From Bordetella parapertussis (GTDB taxonomy: Bacteria > Pseudomonadota > Gammaproteobacteria > Burkholderiales > Burkholderiaceae_A), in the NCBI GenBank assembly GCA_945877235.1, contig CAMCRF010000006.1, forward strand, positions 1-64,000: a stretch of 64,000 nucleotides of DNA. Reading direction: 5' to 3'. Under the pieces are notes generated by a model. The model saw only the letters and a program-made list of their open reading frames with translations, ran no database searches and was not told where the DNA came from. This document shows positions 42,922 through 52,106 of this stretch, piece by piece. The stretch's first letter is position 1. Each line of letters starts with the position of its first letter. The translations under genes were made by a program, and so were the position numbers.

Positions 42922-44160
42922 CTAGTCTAGGGGCATTCGCTCGACTGGGTGAGCTCTTAATAGGCTAGCAGAAGGAAAAGCCGAACCTAACAAAGGCCTC
43001 AAATACTGGACAAACGCTGGCGTGACATGGTTCCCGTCAGGGTGAATGAAGGCATCGGGCATGACCTTGGTTTTTGCGGCCACTGCCTCTAGCGGCTGAA
43101 TTCTGAGCGCAGTGCGGTAGTCGCCTACTCGCTCAATGGCCACACTTCCCGTGACTGCGCCATGACTGGACTGGGCAAGGGCCCATTGCACGGCAAAGGC
43201 GCCTACCTCTCGGGCCTCTCGCGCATCGATATCCGAAACACATCCAAGGAAGCTGCGCTGCAGGTATCCAAAGGTGTCGCCCCGAACGCGCTTGAGCCCA
43301 AGCTTGGCTTTGATCTCATCGCATAGCAGGTCAGCAAGCGCCCCAGAGCCGGAGAGTTGGACATTTCCATGTGCATCAGTCTCGGCGGTTCCTTGTCTCT
43401 GGGCCATGAGCTTGGCCATGATGGGCTCACCTGACGCGTCATGTACCCCCTCGGAGACTGCAACAACGCAACGACCCAACTGGTCTGTCACGCGTTTGAC
43501 GTCCGCCAAAAAGGCATCAATTGAGAAGCTGCGCTCCGGAAGGTAAATAAGGTGCGGACCGTCGTCCTCCTGCACACGCGCTGCGGCCGATGCAGCCGTG
43601 AGAAAGCCTGCGTGCCGCCCCATAACAACGGCAACATAGACGCCGGGGAGAGACCGATTGTCGAGGTCCGCTCCCGCGAATGCTTGCGCGACAAATTTGG
43701 CGGCGGATGGGAAACCCGGGGTGTGGTCATTGCCCATGAGATCGTTGTCGATGGTCTTTGGGATGTGCACCGCAGTGAGCCCATATCCAACTGCTCTTGC
43801 TTGCTCGGCAACGATGCGGACCGTGTCCGACGAGTCGTTCCCGCCAATGTAGAAAAAATGGGTGATCTGGTGCGCTTTGAGCACCTGCATGATTTTTTGG
43901 CAATACGCTGCGTCGGGCTTGTCGCGGGTTGATCCGAGGGCAGAGGAGGGCGTCTGTGCGACAGCGTTAAGGTGTACCTCAGTTTCGAGGCTGAGGTTCA
44001 AGAGGTTTTGTTGAATGATGCCGCGCACGCCATGGCGGGCGCCGTAGACCAATTCGACGCTGGGCGATTGACGCGCTGCCAAAACGGCGCCAATCAGCGA
44101 TTGATTGATAACGGCGGTGGGTCCGCCACCTTGGGCGATGAGAATTCGGGCTTGGGGCAT
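42922..44160 (-). CDS. pfp: 6-phosphofructokinase, PPi-dependent type
   Basis: A 412-residue glycolytic enzyme that phosphorylates fructose 6-phosphate. 'ILIAQGGGPTAVINQSLIG' begins the fold. Two positions decide the phosphate donor: 'IGGNDSSDT', where Asp replaces the second Gly of the ATP type GGDGS, and 'IPKTIDND' with Lys in place of Gly. Both point to pyrophosphate, making the step reversible. 'VMGRHAGFLTAASAAAR' is the substrate loop. It is divergent from trkH and convergent with the symporter. Confidence 0.88.
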   Translation of the reverse strand: MPQARILIAQGGGPTAVINQSLIGAVLAARQSPSVELVYGARHGVRGIIQQNLLNLSLETEVHLNAVAQTPSSALGSTRDKPDAAYCQKIMQVLKAHQITHFFYIGGNDSSDTVRIVAEQARAVGYGLTAVHIPKTIDNDLMGNDHTPGFPSAAKFVAQAFAGADLDNRSLPGVYVAVVMGRHAGFLTAASAAARVQEDDGPHLIYLPERSFSIDAFLADVKRVTDQLGRCVVAVSEGVHDASGEPIMAKLMAQRQGTAETDAHGNVQLSGSGALADLLCDEIKAKLGLKRVRGDTFGYLQRSFLGCVSDIDAREAREVGAFAVQWALAQSSHGAVTGSVAIERVGDYRTALRIQPLEAVAAKTKVMPDAFIHPDGNHVTPAFVQYLRPLLGSAFPSASLLRAHPVERMPLD

Positions 44161-44267
44161 AGGTGGCCTTGAAGGTGAGAGTTTGGATGACGCGCGTTAC
44201 AGTCTCCATTCTAGCGAGGTGGCCGTCGTTTATTCGATTTTGATGCGATGCGCAATAAAGTCGAAAT

Positions 44268-45749
44268 ATGCACCTGCTGCGACGCGTCTTGCCTTTCTTC
44301 GCCCTCATCCTGCTGGGCTTTTCCTTTGTTTTTAGCGTTCCCACGCTGGTGAGCATGCAAGCGGGCGAGGCTATTGCGACGAGCGCCTTTGCTTACGGTT
44401 GGGCAATCTGCTTTGGCAGCGGGCTCGCTTTGTTGTTGTATTCCAATGGCCCATCGCTGCGGCTCCCAGACCTGCGCACGCGCGATGGCATTCTACTGGT
44501 GTCGCTCTGTTGGACAGTCCTCCCCGCTTTCGCGGCTGTCCCCCTGTACCTCTACTTCTCTCAGACTGTTGCGCCGGTCTCCGCCGTATTTGCCTACTTC
44601 GAGGCGGTATCAGCTATTACGACCACAGGTGCGACTGTCCTCACCGGGCTCGATCACCTTCCGTACGCGATCAATCTGTGGCGCTGCGGACTCCAATGGA
44701 TCGGTGGCATGGGGATTCTGGTTTTGGCGGTCGCAATTCTCCCCATGGTGAGTTCTGGGGCCGGACAGCTTTTTCGTGCTGAATCCACAGGACCGCTCAA
44801 GGAGGTCAAGCTCACGCCCCGGATTGCCGAGACAGCCAAGGGACTCTGGGGGGTGTATAGCCTGCTCTCCTGTACCTGCCTGATTGCCTACTCCGTTGGC
44901 GGCATGTCCTGGGCGGACGCATGGCTTCATATGTTCTCCACCATGAGCCTGGGTGGACTCTCTTCATACGACGCAAGCTTTGGTGCGTTTCAATCCCCAA
45001 CGCTAGAGTGGATCTGCATCTTTTACATGTTCATGGCGAGCGGCAGCTTCGCCTTGTACTTTGTTGCACTCGTCAAACGCGACCCCAGATCGATCTTCTC
45101 CGACCCTGAGTGGCGTGGGAGCATGCTGATCATGTTGGGTGCCTCTTTCTTGGTTGCATTGCTGCTGCTCGCTAGGCATGTCATTGAGGATCCACTCACC
45201 GCCTTACGCACTGCGCTCTTCAACGTGGTCTCTGTCGCCTCAACGACGGGCTATTCCACCGCAGACTTTTCAAAGTGGCCCGTGTTTGCGCCTGTGCTTA
45301 TGCTACTGCTTTCTGGTATTGCAACCAGTGCTGGGTCAACAGGTGCAGGCATCAAGATGGCTCGGCTAGTCATTCTCATGAAGCAGGCGCGTAGAGAGAT
45401 CTTTCGCTTGCTGCATCCCAGGGCCGTCCACCCCCTGGTCATCAATGGAGAAACTGTTCGCAATGAAACCGTCTTCTCCGTGATGGCATTCATGCTGGTC
45501 TACGGTGCCTCGGTCTTGGTGCTCACATTTGTCCTCCTGGCGAGCGACAACAGCCTCGATGTTGCTTTCAGTGCCGTCGTGGCCTGTATCAACAATATGG
45601 GTCCTGGTTTGAACGAAATTGGCCCCGCTGGAAACTTCTCTGTCTTTGATGAGTTCGAGCTTATGGTGCTGAGTCTGGCCATGATTCTCGGGCGCCTCGA
45701 GATGATGGCGTTTCTGGCAATTTTTACAGTTGAGTTCTGGCGCGAGTAG
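44268..45749 (+). CDS. trkH: potassium uptake protein TrkH
   Basis: Inner-membrane K+ translocating subunit of 493 residues. Four pore loops: 'SAITTTGATVL' (~109), 'STMSLGGLSS' (~225), 'VASTTGYSTAD' (~325) and 'CINNMGPGLNEIGP' (~440), each with the selectivity-filter glycine. It normally works with TrkA, whose gene is not in the window. It converges with the kdpE-like regulator, with 3 bases between. Confidence 0.93.
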   Translation: MHLLRRVLPFFALILLGFSFVFSVPTLVSMQAGEAIATSAFAYGWAICFGSGLALLLYSNGPSLRLPDLRTRDGILLVSLCWTVLPAFAAVPLYLYFSQTVAPVSAVFAYFEAVSAITTTGATVLTGLDHLPYAINLWRCGLQWIGGMGILVLAVAILPMVSSGAGQLFRAESTGPLKEVKLTPRIAETAKGLWGVYSLLSCTCLIAYSVGGMSWADAWLHMFSTMSLGGLSSYDASFGAFQSPTLEWICIFYMFMASGSFALYFVALVKRDPRSIFSDPEWRGSMLIMLGASFLVALLLLARHVIEDPLTALRTALFNVVSVASTTGYSTADFSKWPVFAPVLMLLLSGIATSAGSTGAGIKMARLVILMKQARREIFRLLHPRAVHPLVINGETVRNETVFSVMAFMLVYGASVLVLTFVLLASDNSLDVAFSAVVACINNMGPGLNEIGPAGNFSVFDEFELMVLSLAMILGRLEMMAFLAIFTVEFWRE

Positions 45750-45752
45750 GGC

Positions 45753-46457
45753 CTAGAGGTTCGCTCGGTAGCCCACGCCTAGCTCCGTCAGAATCAGCCT
45801 CGGGGCGGTTGGGTTTTCCTCCAGTTTGGCTCTCAGTTTTCCCATATACACCCGCAGATAATGGGTCTCGTGAACGGCCTCTGGGCCCCAAATGGCGTTC
45901 AAGAGTTTTCGGTGGGGGACTAGACGTCCGTTTGCACGGACGAGTTCAAGCAGCAGGCCATACTCAATTGGCGAGAGGTGAACTTCCTCTGTGCCTTTGA
46001 GCACCCGCCTGCGGTCTGCATCGATCTCAATGTCTCCTAGCCTATGGTGGGTGACTTCCGCTGCAGTCTGCCTTCTCAGCAAGACTCGGATCCTCGCCAG
46101 TAGTTCGCCAATACCGAAGGGCTTAACAAGGTAGTCGTCCGCCCCGAGATCCAGTGCCTGAACCTTCTGTGCTTCCAGGCTGCGCGCAGAGATGACGAGT
46201 GAGGGAATGTGATGCGTCTCGTGGAGCGTCCTCACCAACGAGAGGCCGCTCCCGTCGGGAAGCCCGAGGTCAACCAACACGCATGCAAAAGTAGATTCTG
46301 AGAGCCTTTGGCTGGCGGTGCGCAGGTCCGCTGCGCCACATACCGAATAGCCCGCGTTGCTCAGGCCGCTCGATAGCGCCAATAAGAGATCTGGATCGTC
46401 CTCGACAATTAAGACAGCTGTACCTGGGGGCTCGTGGGTAGCCATATGGATATGCAT
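45753..46457 (-). CDS. KdpE-like OmpR-family response regulator
   Basis: A 234-residue regulator: receiver with acidic pocket 'IVEDDPDLL', phosphoacceptor Asp in 'CVLVDLGLPDGSGL', 'LVISARS' and 'DDYLVKPFG', then a winged-helix domain '...HLSPIEYGLLLELVRANGRLVPHRKLLNAIWGPE'. This matches KdpE. It overlaps its kinase gene by 49 bases from the first ATG (46457) and by 37 from ATG 46445. It lies next to trkH, not to kdpFABC. Confidence 0.88.
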   Translation of the reverse strand: MHIHMATHEPPGTAVLIVEDDPDLLLALSSGLSNAGYSVCGAADLRTASQRLSESTFACVLVDLGLPDGSGLSLVRTLHETHHIPSLVISARSLEAQKVQALDLGADDYLVKPFGIGELLARIRVLLRRQTAAEVTHHRLGDIEIDADRRRVLKGTEEVHLSPIEYGLLLELVRANGRLVPHRKLLNAIWGPEAVHETHYLRVYMGKLRAKLEENPTAPRLILTELGVGYRANL

Positions 46458-47968
46458 GCACCTGTTTGCCCATCGGGGCGTGTACCGAAATCGATGGTGC
46501 CATGATGAGCTTGGACGATTGAACGCACAATAGAGAGACCTAGGCCCATTCCCTTTTTTGGTCCGTGCTCATCCCTTGGACTGCTGTGCCCAGTGGGCGG
46601 GTTATTGACCTCTCGAAAGCCTGCACCGTCGTCCATGACGATACAGAGAATGCCCTTCTGGCTTGGAGCGATGCGAATTTCAGTGATGGTCTCGGTGCGC
46701 GCCGAGTGTCGAAATGCGTTTTCGATCAGGTTTTCAAGCATTTTGCTCAAGAGTTCTGCATCGCCCCAGACAAGGGGTAGGCCCGTTGCGGTGTAAACAT
46801 TCAGAATGCCGCGGTTCTCATCCCTTAAGCGTCTTGTTCGCCGACCCGTCTCCTCGACAATTTCCTCAAGGGACTGCCAATTCGCGTGAATGGCGACTGA
46901 GCCAAGCCCATTGAGCTTGACCCAAGTCACGACATTGTCTGCCATGCTTGCTGCACGTCGGGTCTCTGTCTCGAGGCTGTGAAGAATAGAGAGCCGGTCT
47001 GGCGCTGGGTGATCGCCCTCGGATGCACGAAGGCTTGTTACCCCGGCCAAAATAGTCGCCAGTGGGGTTCTGAGATCGTGTGCAATCGAGGCCAGCACTA
47101 CGTTTCGTTGCTCCTCTTGTGCCTTCTCGACCAAGGCAGTCTGTTGCCCCAAGGCGGCGTGGTGCCGCTGTAGGGCGAGACTCATTTGTTGGCCTAGCAT
47201 GCGAAGCAGTGCAAGCCTTTTGGAAATTTCATCGTCGTTTTCTGCCCAGGCACTCTGGTTTACGGCGACTCTCAGAATGCTCGATGTGTCGGGTTCGCAT
47301 TCAATGGGTACACACCAGTAACGAAGCTGCGAGCCCTGATCCGTACGGGGCCCCGCAATTCTGCGGTGCCGCACGCACCAGCTGAAAATTTCTGGGTCGA
47401 CCGTGTCTGGAATCGGGTCTCCGGTCTTGACTGTGACCGAGAGTACCTCGCTCTCCAGAATGGATGAGATTCGGGAGCGTCCTGCTTCGATCATGTCCTC
47501 TCTGGAGTCCATACCAATCACCAATTCGAGGAGCTCGCGCGCCAGCGTCGACTGCTGTCTCTCGGACTCGGCCTTTGTGCGTTCTACCTGAAGTCGCAGC
47601 GTGAGTGCGCTGACGATGAGTGAGACCAGGAGTAGCCCGAGGAGGGCGATCCATGACTGGGGCGTATCAACCAGAAGTGTGTGTTTAGGAGGAATGAAAA
47701 AATAGTTCAGCCCAGCAACGGATCCGAGCGATGACGCAAGGCTCGCAAAAACGCCGGTTGCGTATCCGGCCAGCGCCGTTCCCATCAGATAGAGGATGAG
47801 TGCGCCCTCCAGACTGACCCAGCTGTCAAGCTCGGTCGCCAGCAGGGTGATGGCCGCGCTCCAGAGCAGACCCAAGAGCAGCTGCCAAAGGGGCCTGGCG
47901 AGCGGGGACTCGGCGGGGGAGAGGACTCGTGCAAACGTCATCTGGCGAGCGGGTTTTCTCTTTGGCAT
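46409..47968 (-). CDS. KdpD-like sensor histidine kinase without the N-terminal KdpD/USP domains
   Basis: A 519-residue kinase. A four-helix DUF4118 membrane domain (~22-120, with 'AGLNYFFIPPKHTLLV') is followed by a GAF-like region, HisKA 'IAHDLRTPLATI' (phosphoacceptor His), and HATPase 'NLIENAFRHS', 'DDGAGF', 'GMGLGLSIVRS'. Canonical KdpD has ~400 more N-terminal residues that bind nucleotides; they are absent. The start may be Met1 or Met10. Operon with the KdpE-like gene; divergent from the Kv channel. Confidence 0.88.
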   Translation of the reverse strand: MPKRKPARQMTFARVLSPAESPLARPLWQLLLGLLWSAAITLLATELDSWVSLEGALILYLMGTALAGYATGVFASLASSLGSVAGLNYFFIPPKHTLLVDTPQSWIALLGLLLVSLIVSALTLRLQVERTKAESERQQSTLARELLELVIGMDSREDMIEAGRSRISSILESEVLSVTVKTGDPIPDTVDPEIFSWCVRHRRIAGPRTDQGSQLRYWCVPIECEPDTSSILRVAVNQSAWAENDDEISKRLALLRMLGQQMSLALQRHHAALGQQTALVEKAQEEQRNVVLASIAHDLRTPLATILAGVTSLRASEGDHPAPDRLSILHSLETETRRAASMADNVVTWVKLNGLGSVAIHANWQSLEEIVEETGRRTRRLRDENRGILNVYTATGLPLVWGDAELLSKMLENLIENAFRHSARTETITEIRIAPSQKGILCIVMDDGAGFREVNNPPTGHSSPRDEHGPKKGMGLGLSIVRSIVQAHHGTIDFGTRPDGQTGACISIWLPTSPQVQLS

Positions 47969-48030
47969 TTACACAACTTTTATATGGACTGTCTTTTACT
48001 GCAAGCACTTTTCAACGCCAAGGCCTTGCA

Positions 48031-48945
48031 ATGTCTAGTCTCCATCACGTTCAAACGCGCATCATGCAAATCCTCGACAAGGGTGACGCATCAGACCTGC
48101 CGAGTCTTTGGTGTGATCGTGTGCTGTCTCTTCTGGTGCTCACAAACGTGGCTGCAGTCGTCCTAGAGTCCGTGCCTACAATTGAGGCTCGATACGGAGC
48201 CGAATTCGCTTTGTTTGAGTTTTTCAGCGTGATTGTATTCACTGCAGAGTACATCCTACGCGTATGGTCGGGCGGCGTGCGGTATGCATTGCCGGAGGGC
48301 GGCGCATGGCGTGGCCGAAAGGAGTACGCGTTCGGTTTTTATGGGATTGTCGACCTGCTCGCGATTCTCCCTTTTTATCTGCAGCTCATCTTCCCGGGTG
48401 CCGATTTGCGTGTGCTGCGCGTTTTGCGGCTTCTGAGGATCCTCAAGCTCTCCCACTACAGCTCAGCGCTTGAGGATTTGGCCGCAGCCGTTCGCTCTGA
48501 GGCTCGTTCTTTTTGGGCCGCACTCTACTTGCTACTCATTGTTACGCTTCTCACCTCTAGCCTCATGTATTTCGCAGAAAACGAGGCACAGCCCGAGAAG
48601 TTCGGATCCATTCCGGAGGCCCTTTATTGGTCGCTGATCACGCTTACGACTGTTGGTTACGGGGACGTCACACCCGTCACGAGCATTGGGAAAATCTTGA
48701 GCGTAGTGACCGCCTTTCTGGGCGTGTGCACGGTAGCGATGTTGACGGGTATTGTGTCCTCCGCCTTCGCGAACCAAATGGCTCGTCGTAAGGCAATTTA
48801 CGAATCTGAGCTGAGGGAGGCCCTCTCTGACGGTGAAATATCTGACGAGGAGCACCGTCGGCTTGAGGCTCTGCGCGAGGAATTCAACTTACCTGAGGAA
48901 CAGATTCGCGCCATCATCGAGCGCGTCGAGAAGGGGAAGAATTAG
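48031..48945 (+). CDS. voltage-gated potassium channel (Kv type)
   Basis: A 304-residue six-helix channel. S4 is 'RVLRVLRLLRILKL' with regularly spaced Arg; the pore filter is 'TLTTVGYGDVTP'. The ~50-residue cytosolic tail is charged ('SDGEISDEEHRRLEALREEFNLPEEQIR') and helical. I chose ATG 48031; the frame opens at 47929 inside the region upstream of the kinase. The next gene begins 27 bases after the stop. Confidence 0.9.
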   Translation: MSSLHHVQTRIMQILDKGDASDLPSLWCDRVLSLLVLTNVAAVVLESVPTIEARYGAEFALFEFFSVIVFTAEYILRVWSGGVRYALPEGGAWRGRKEYAFGFYGIVDLLAILPFYLQLIFPGADLRVLRVLRLLRILKLSHYSSALEDLAAAVRSEARSFWAALYLLLIVTLLTSSLMYFAENEAQPEKFGSIPEALYWSLITLTTVGYGDVTPVTSIGKILSVVTAFLGVCTVAMLTGIVSSAFANQMARRKAIYESELREALSDGEISDEEHRRLEALREEFNLPEEQIRAIIERVEKGKN

Positions 48946-48971
48946 GAGCGTTTGGGCATTAAACTATGTAA

Positions 48972-49496
48972 ATGCTCAGCCAATACGCATACCTTAATGC
49001 TGTCTTCGTTGTGCTCTCGCTTTTGGGCCCCCAATCCCAAGCCTCTGGCTACCCGCATGCACATGGCTCTGTAGAGGTTGAATTGGTTCTGGAGTCCAAT
49101 GGTCTGATGACTGGACGGCTCTTCGGCGCAATAGATGGCTTCCTTCCCTTCGAACACGCCCCCAAAACAGAGGCGCAGCGCAGACAGCTTTTGGAGCTTC
49201 AACAGCATCTGACCCGCTTGGACTGGCTGCTCACAGTGAACCCTGAGGGCCAGTGTCTGAGCAAGACCATGCGGGCCGACTCCTCACTTTTTCGGGCCAG
49301 GGTGAAGTCTGGTCATGCGGACCTTGAGGTGCAATTCTCCTTGCAGTGCGCGAGCCCCTCGCTCGTGAGGATCATTTCGTTTCCTGTTTTCGTGAATGCC
49401 AAAAGGCTCAAGAAGATCGAGCTTGAGTATGTCGGACCGCAAGGCCAGTCAAAGGCAGTCTTAAGTCCTCGCAAGCCGCAGTTCGTTCTGCCATGA
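48972..49496 (+). CDS. ZrgA-like (DUF2796) exported metal-uptake protein
   Basis: A 174-residue protein with an N-terminal signal ('VFVVLSLLGPQSQA') and 'HAHGSVEVELVLESNG', the DUF2796/ZrgA start pattern (HxHG...). ZrgA proteins accompany an ABC system used for zinc in Vibrio. This copy lacks the long His-rich stretch of the Vibrio protein. It overlaps the ATPase gene by 4 bases (ATGA). Confidence 0.75.
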   Translation: MLSQYAYLNAVFVVLSLLGPQSQASGYPHAHGSVEVELVLESNGLMTGRLFGAIDGFLPFEHAPKTEAQRRQLLELQQHLTRLDWLLTVNPEGQCLSKTMRADSSLFRARVKSGHADLEVQFSLQCASPSLVRIISFPVFVNAKRLKKIELEYVGPQGQSKAVLSPRKPQFVLP

Positions 49497-50212
49497 TGCG
49501 GTCTGAGGCGCCGTGGCCACTGGACTCGCAGGTACTTCGGCTTAAGCGACTACGTTTCGGGTGGCCCTCGTCCCCACGATTGGTCGCGATCGATGATCTT
49601 GTCCTTGGTGCTGGGGGAACCCTATTCATTGGCGGACCGAGTGGTTCCGGTAAGTCCACACTCTTGGGTTTGCTCAGCGGCGTGATAAAAGCCAGTGAGG
49701 GCGAGTGTTGCGTTTCAGGAGTCGATTTTTCTCGTGCATCGCCCACGCTGCGAGATCGTATTCGTGCAGACTCGCTCGGGGTGATTTTCCAGCAATTTAA
49801 CCTGCTGCCCTATCTGTCCGTGGCTGAAAATGTGCAGCTTTCGCTCTCGTTTTCTGCGCTTCGCCGTCAGCAGTCACGGGCGATCTATGGGTCTGAGGCG
49901 CAACAGGCCGAGCACCTGCTCAACGCGTTGGGCCTTCCCCGGTCGTTATGGCGTCAGCCAGCGCACCAGTTGTCCGTGGGCCAGCAGCAGCGCGTTGCCG
50001 TTTGCCGCGCGCTAATGGGAGCCCCGCGTTTGATTATTGCCGATGAGCCCACCTCAGCGCTCGATGAAGATAATCGATGCGCATTCTTGGAGCTTTTGCT
50101 TCAGACCCGACAAGAGCAGGGCGCTGCATTGGTAATGGTCAGCCACGATTTGCGCATGGCCACCGCATTCGAGCAGACGCTCGTCCTGGGCGCTGGGGGG
50201 GGCTCCTCATGA
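49493..50212 (+). CDS. LolD/MacB-like ABC transporter ATP-binding protein (ZrgB-like)
   Basis: A 239-residue ATPase. Walker A 'GGPSGSGKST', Q-loop 'VIFQQFNLLPYLSVAENV', signature 'LSVGQQQRVAVCRA' (Val for the first Gly), Walker B 'LIIADEPTSALD', 'MVSHD'. It pairs with the next gene, an FtsX-type permease, and lies in the DUF2796-ABC-DUF3299 operon; ATGA overlaps on both sides. Confidence 0.9.
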   Translation: MMRSEAPWPLDSQVLRLKRLRFGWPSSPRLVAIDDLVLGAGGTLFIGGPSGSGKSTLLGLLSGVIKASEGECCVSGVDFSRASPTLRDRIRADSLGVIFQQFNLLPYLSVAENVQLSLSFSALRRQQSRAIYGSEAQQAEHLLNALGLPRSLWRQPAHQLSVGQQQRVAVCRALMGAPRLIIADEPTSALDEDNRCAFLELLLQTRQEQGAALVMVSHDLRMATAFEQTLVLGAGGGSS

Positions 50213-51489
50213 GGACTTGGCTGTACCTCGCTTTTGCCAGCGCGTGGTCCCGCCGATTGGCACTCACGTTGGTTGTGTTCTCCGTGTCGGTCTCTGCGGC
50301 TTTGTTGCTGCTCGTGGCGCAGATCCGGGCCGATGCGCGAGCCAGCTTTTCGAGTGCAGTGAGCGGCATAGACTTGATCGTGGGTCCTCGAGGAAGCGCT
50401 ACCGAGCTCTTGATGTACAGCATTTTTCAACTGGGGCGCCCGACGCGCAACATCTCAGCGCAATCAGAGCAACAGGTTGCAGCGCTTCCCGGCGTTCAAT
50501 GGGTCATACCCCTACAACTTGGCGACAGCTATCGCGGGCACGCAGTGTGGGGGACTCGTGCAGCCTTTTTCGAACGCTTTAAGGTGCGGACCGAATCGCT
50601 GCAATGGTCCCAGGGCAGACCCTTTTCGGGGGTTTTTGAGGTGGCTCTGGGTTCAGATCTGGCCGAGAAGTTTGGGCATGCCCTAGGGGACTCGATCGCC
50701 CTGACCCATGGGGCGGGTGGGCCTCTGTCCCAGGAGCACACTCAGACACCATTCACCGTGGTCGGAATCCTTCAACCGACGGGTGGGCCTATCGACCGCG
50801 CGGCACTGATCTCGGTGGAGGGATATGAGGCCATTCACCTTGGGTGGGGCGTCGGTGAATTCCAGGGGCTCGGTGGGCGTCTTCTTGGGCCCGGTGTGCT
50901 GCCAAACTTGGAGGCGGTGCAGGACCTTCAGCCCACGGAAGTTACGAGCTTGCTCATCGGCCTGGAGTCTCGTGGCCAGGTTTTCTCGGTACGACGCGCC
51001 ATTGAGTCGCTGCAGACTGAGCCTCTCATGGCAATTCTGCCGGGTGTCGCGCTCGATGATCTGTGGCGCGCTATGGCCATTGGGGAGAGTAGTCTCCTGT
51101 TGATTGGCGGACTGGTAGCCCTAGCGAGCGTTATGTCTGTTAGCGCCGTCTTGTTGGTCTCTTTGTCGGTGCGTCGGAGAGAGTTCTCAATCCTTAGGGC
51201 GATTGGCGCTCGACCCCAAGGCCTGCTCTATATGGTGCTGCTTGAGTCACTCTTGGTCTGTGCTGCTGGCCTTCTTTTTGGTTTTTTGACTCAACAATCT
51301 CTGGTTTATTTTGCCGCTGACTGGATGCGGATTGAGTTTGGTATCGTGCTGCACCCGTTCCGTGTGCCGCTAGAGGGATGGTGGGCCCTTGGAGGGGTCA
51401 CCTTGCTCTCGGCGCTCGTCAGTTTGCTCCCCGCGGCACGCGCCTACCAGATGAGTATTCAAGACGGATTGAGCCCCCCGCATGTCTAA
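50209..51489 (+). CDS. FtsX/MacB-type ABC transporter permease (ZrgC-like)
   Basis: A 426-residue protein with the MacB topology: helix 1 near the N-terminus ('LALTLVVFSVSVSAALLLLV'), a large periplasmic domain (~45-290), then three helices near the C-terminus. 'SVRRREFSILRAIGARPQGLLYMVLLES' is the FtsX cytosolic loop. Starts at ATG 50209 inside the ATPase stop. Confidence 0.88.
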   Translation: MRTWLYLAFASAWSRRLALTLVVFSVSVSAALLLLVAQIRADARASFSSAVSGIDLIVGPRGSATELLMYSIFQLGRPTRNISAQSEQQVAALPGVQWVIPLQLGDSYRGHAVWGTRAAFFERFKVRTESLQWSQGRPFSGVFEVALGSDLAEKFGHALGDSIALTHGAGGPLSQEHTQTPFTVVGILQPTGGPIDRAALISVEGYEAIHLGWGVGEFQGLGGRLLGPGVLPNLEAVQDLQPTEVTSLLIGLESRGQVFSVRRAIESLQTEPLMAILPGVALDDLWRAMAIGESSLLLIGGLVALASVMSVSAVLLVSLSVRRREFSILRAIGARPQGLLYMVLLESLLVCAAGLLFGFLTQQSLVYFAADWMRIEFGIVLHPFRVPLEGWWALGGVTLLSALVSLLPAARAYQMSIQDGLSPPHV

Positions 51490-52045
51490 ACGAAAGCCAT
51501 TTCTCCTTGCCAGCATCACGCTGATTGCCTCGCTTCTGGTGGCTGCTTCAATGGTTTTTGCACAGCCAGCAAAGGTGATCACCTGGGATGACCTCATGGA
51601 TGTGAAATGGGTCAAAGAGATTCAGGCAGAAATGCTTGCCCTGGGGCGACTGGGCTTTCTAAAAGATGGTTCTCCTCAAGCCGATCGCGCCATGAATAAG
51701 CTCAGAGAAAAATGGGATGCCGCACCGGTGGTGGAGACCTACGCAGGTCAGCGCATCAAGATTGCGGGCTACGTGGTCCCACTTGAAGCGACGCGAGATG
51801 CGCAGCGCGAATTTCTCCTGGTGCCTTATTTTGGTGCCTGTATTCATACGCCGCCACCGCCTGCGAACCAGATCATTCTGGTCTCGCCCACCCCGGGAAG
51901 CGCCATCTCGAAGGTTCCCGAGAGCATGTCGACAGTTTGGGTCGAGGGAACACTCCACATGACCCGTACCACGACCAGCCAGGGGGTGACGGGCTATCAG
52001 GTGAAGGCGGATCGGGTCAGTGCGTATCAAGAGAAGGCACGATAA
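51482..52045 (+). CDS. DUF3299 exported protein of the Zrg-like operon
   Basis: A 187-residue protein with signal 'ITLIASLLVAASMVFAQ'. 'AGYVVPLE' and 'VPYFGACIHTPPPPANQII' are the DUF3299 signature. These proteins travel with DUF2796 and ABC genes. Overlaps the permease by 8 bases. Probably the last gene of the operon. Exact role unknown. Confidence 0.82.
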   Translation: MSKRKPFLLASITLIASLLVAASMVFAQPAKVITWDDLMDVKWVKEIQAEMLALGRLGFLKDGSPQADRAMNKLREKWDAAPVVETYAGQRIKIAGYVVPLEATRDAQREFLLVPYFGACIHTPPPPANQIILVSPTPGSAISKVPESMSTVWVEGTLHMTRTTTSQGVTGYQVKADRVSAYQEKAR

Positions 52046-52106
52046 CTTTTCGTACATCAAATACACTGCGTTATAAATTTTTCGAATGAAAGCGACCGAG
52101 ATTATG

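Noticed and set aside
48956-48975. GCATT-N10-AATGC inverted repeat as a Zur box for the Zrg-like operon
   Set aside because: It overlaps the start codon, leaves no room for a promoter after the channel gene, and does not match the Zur consensus well.
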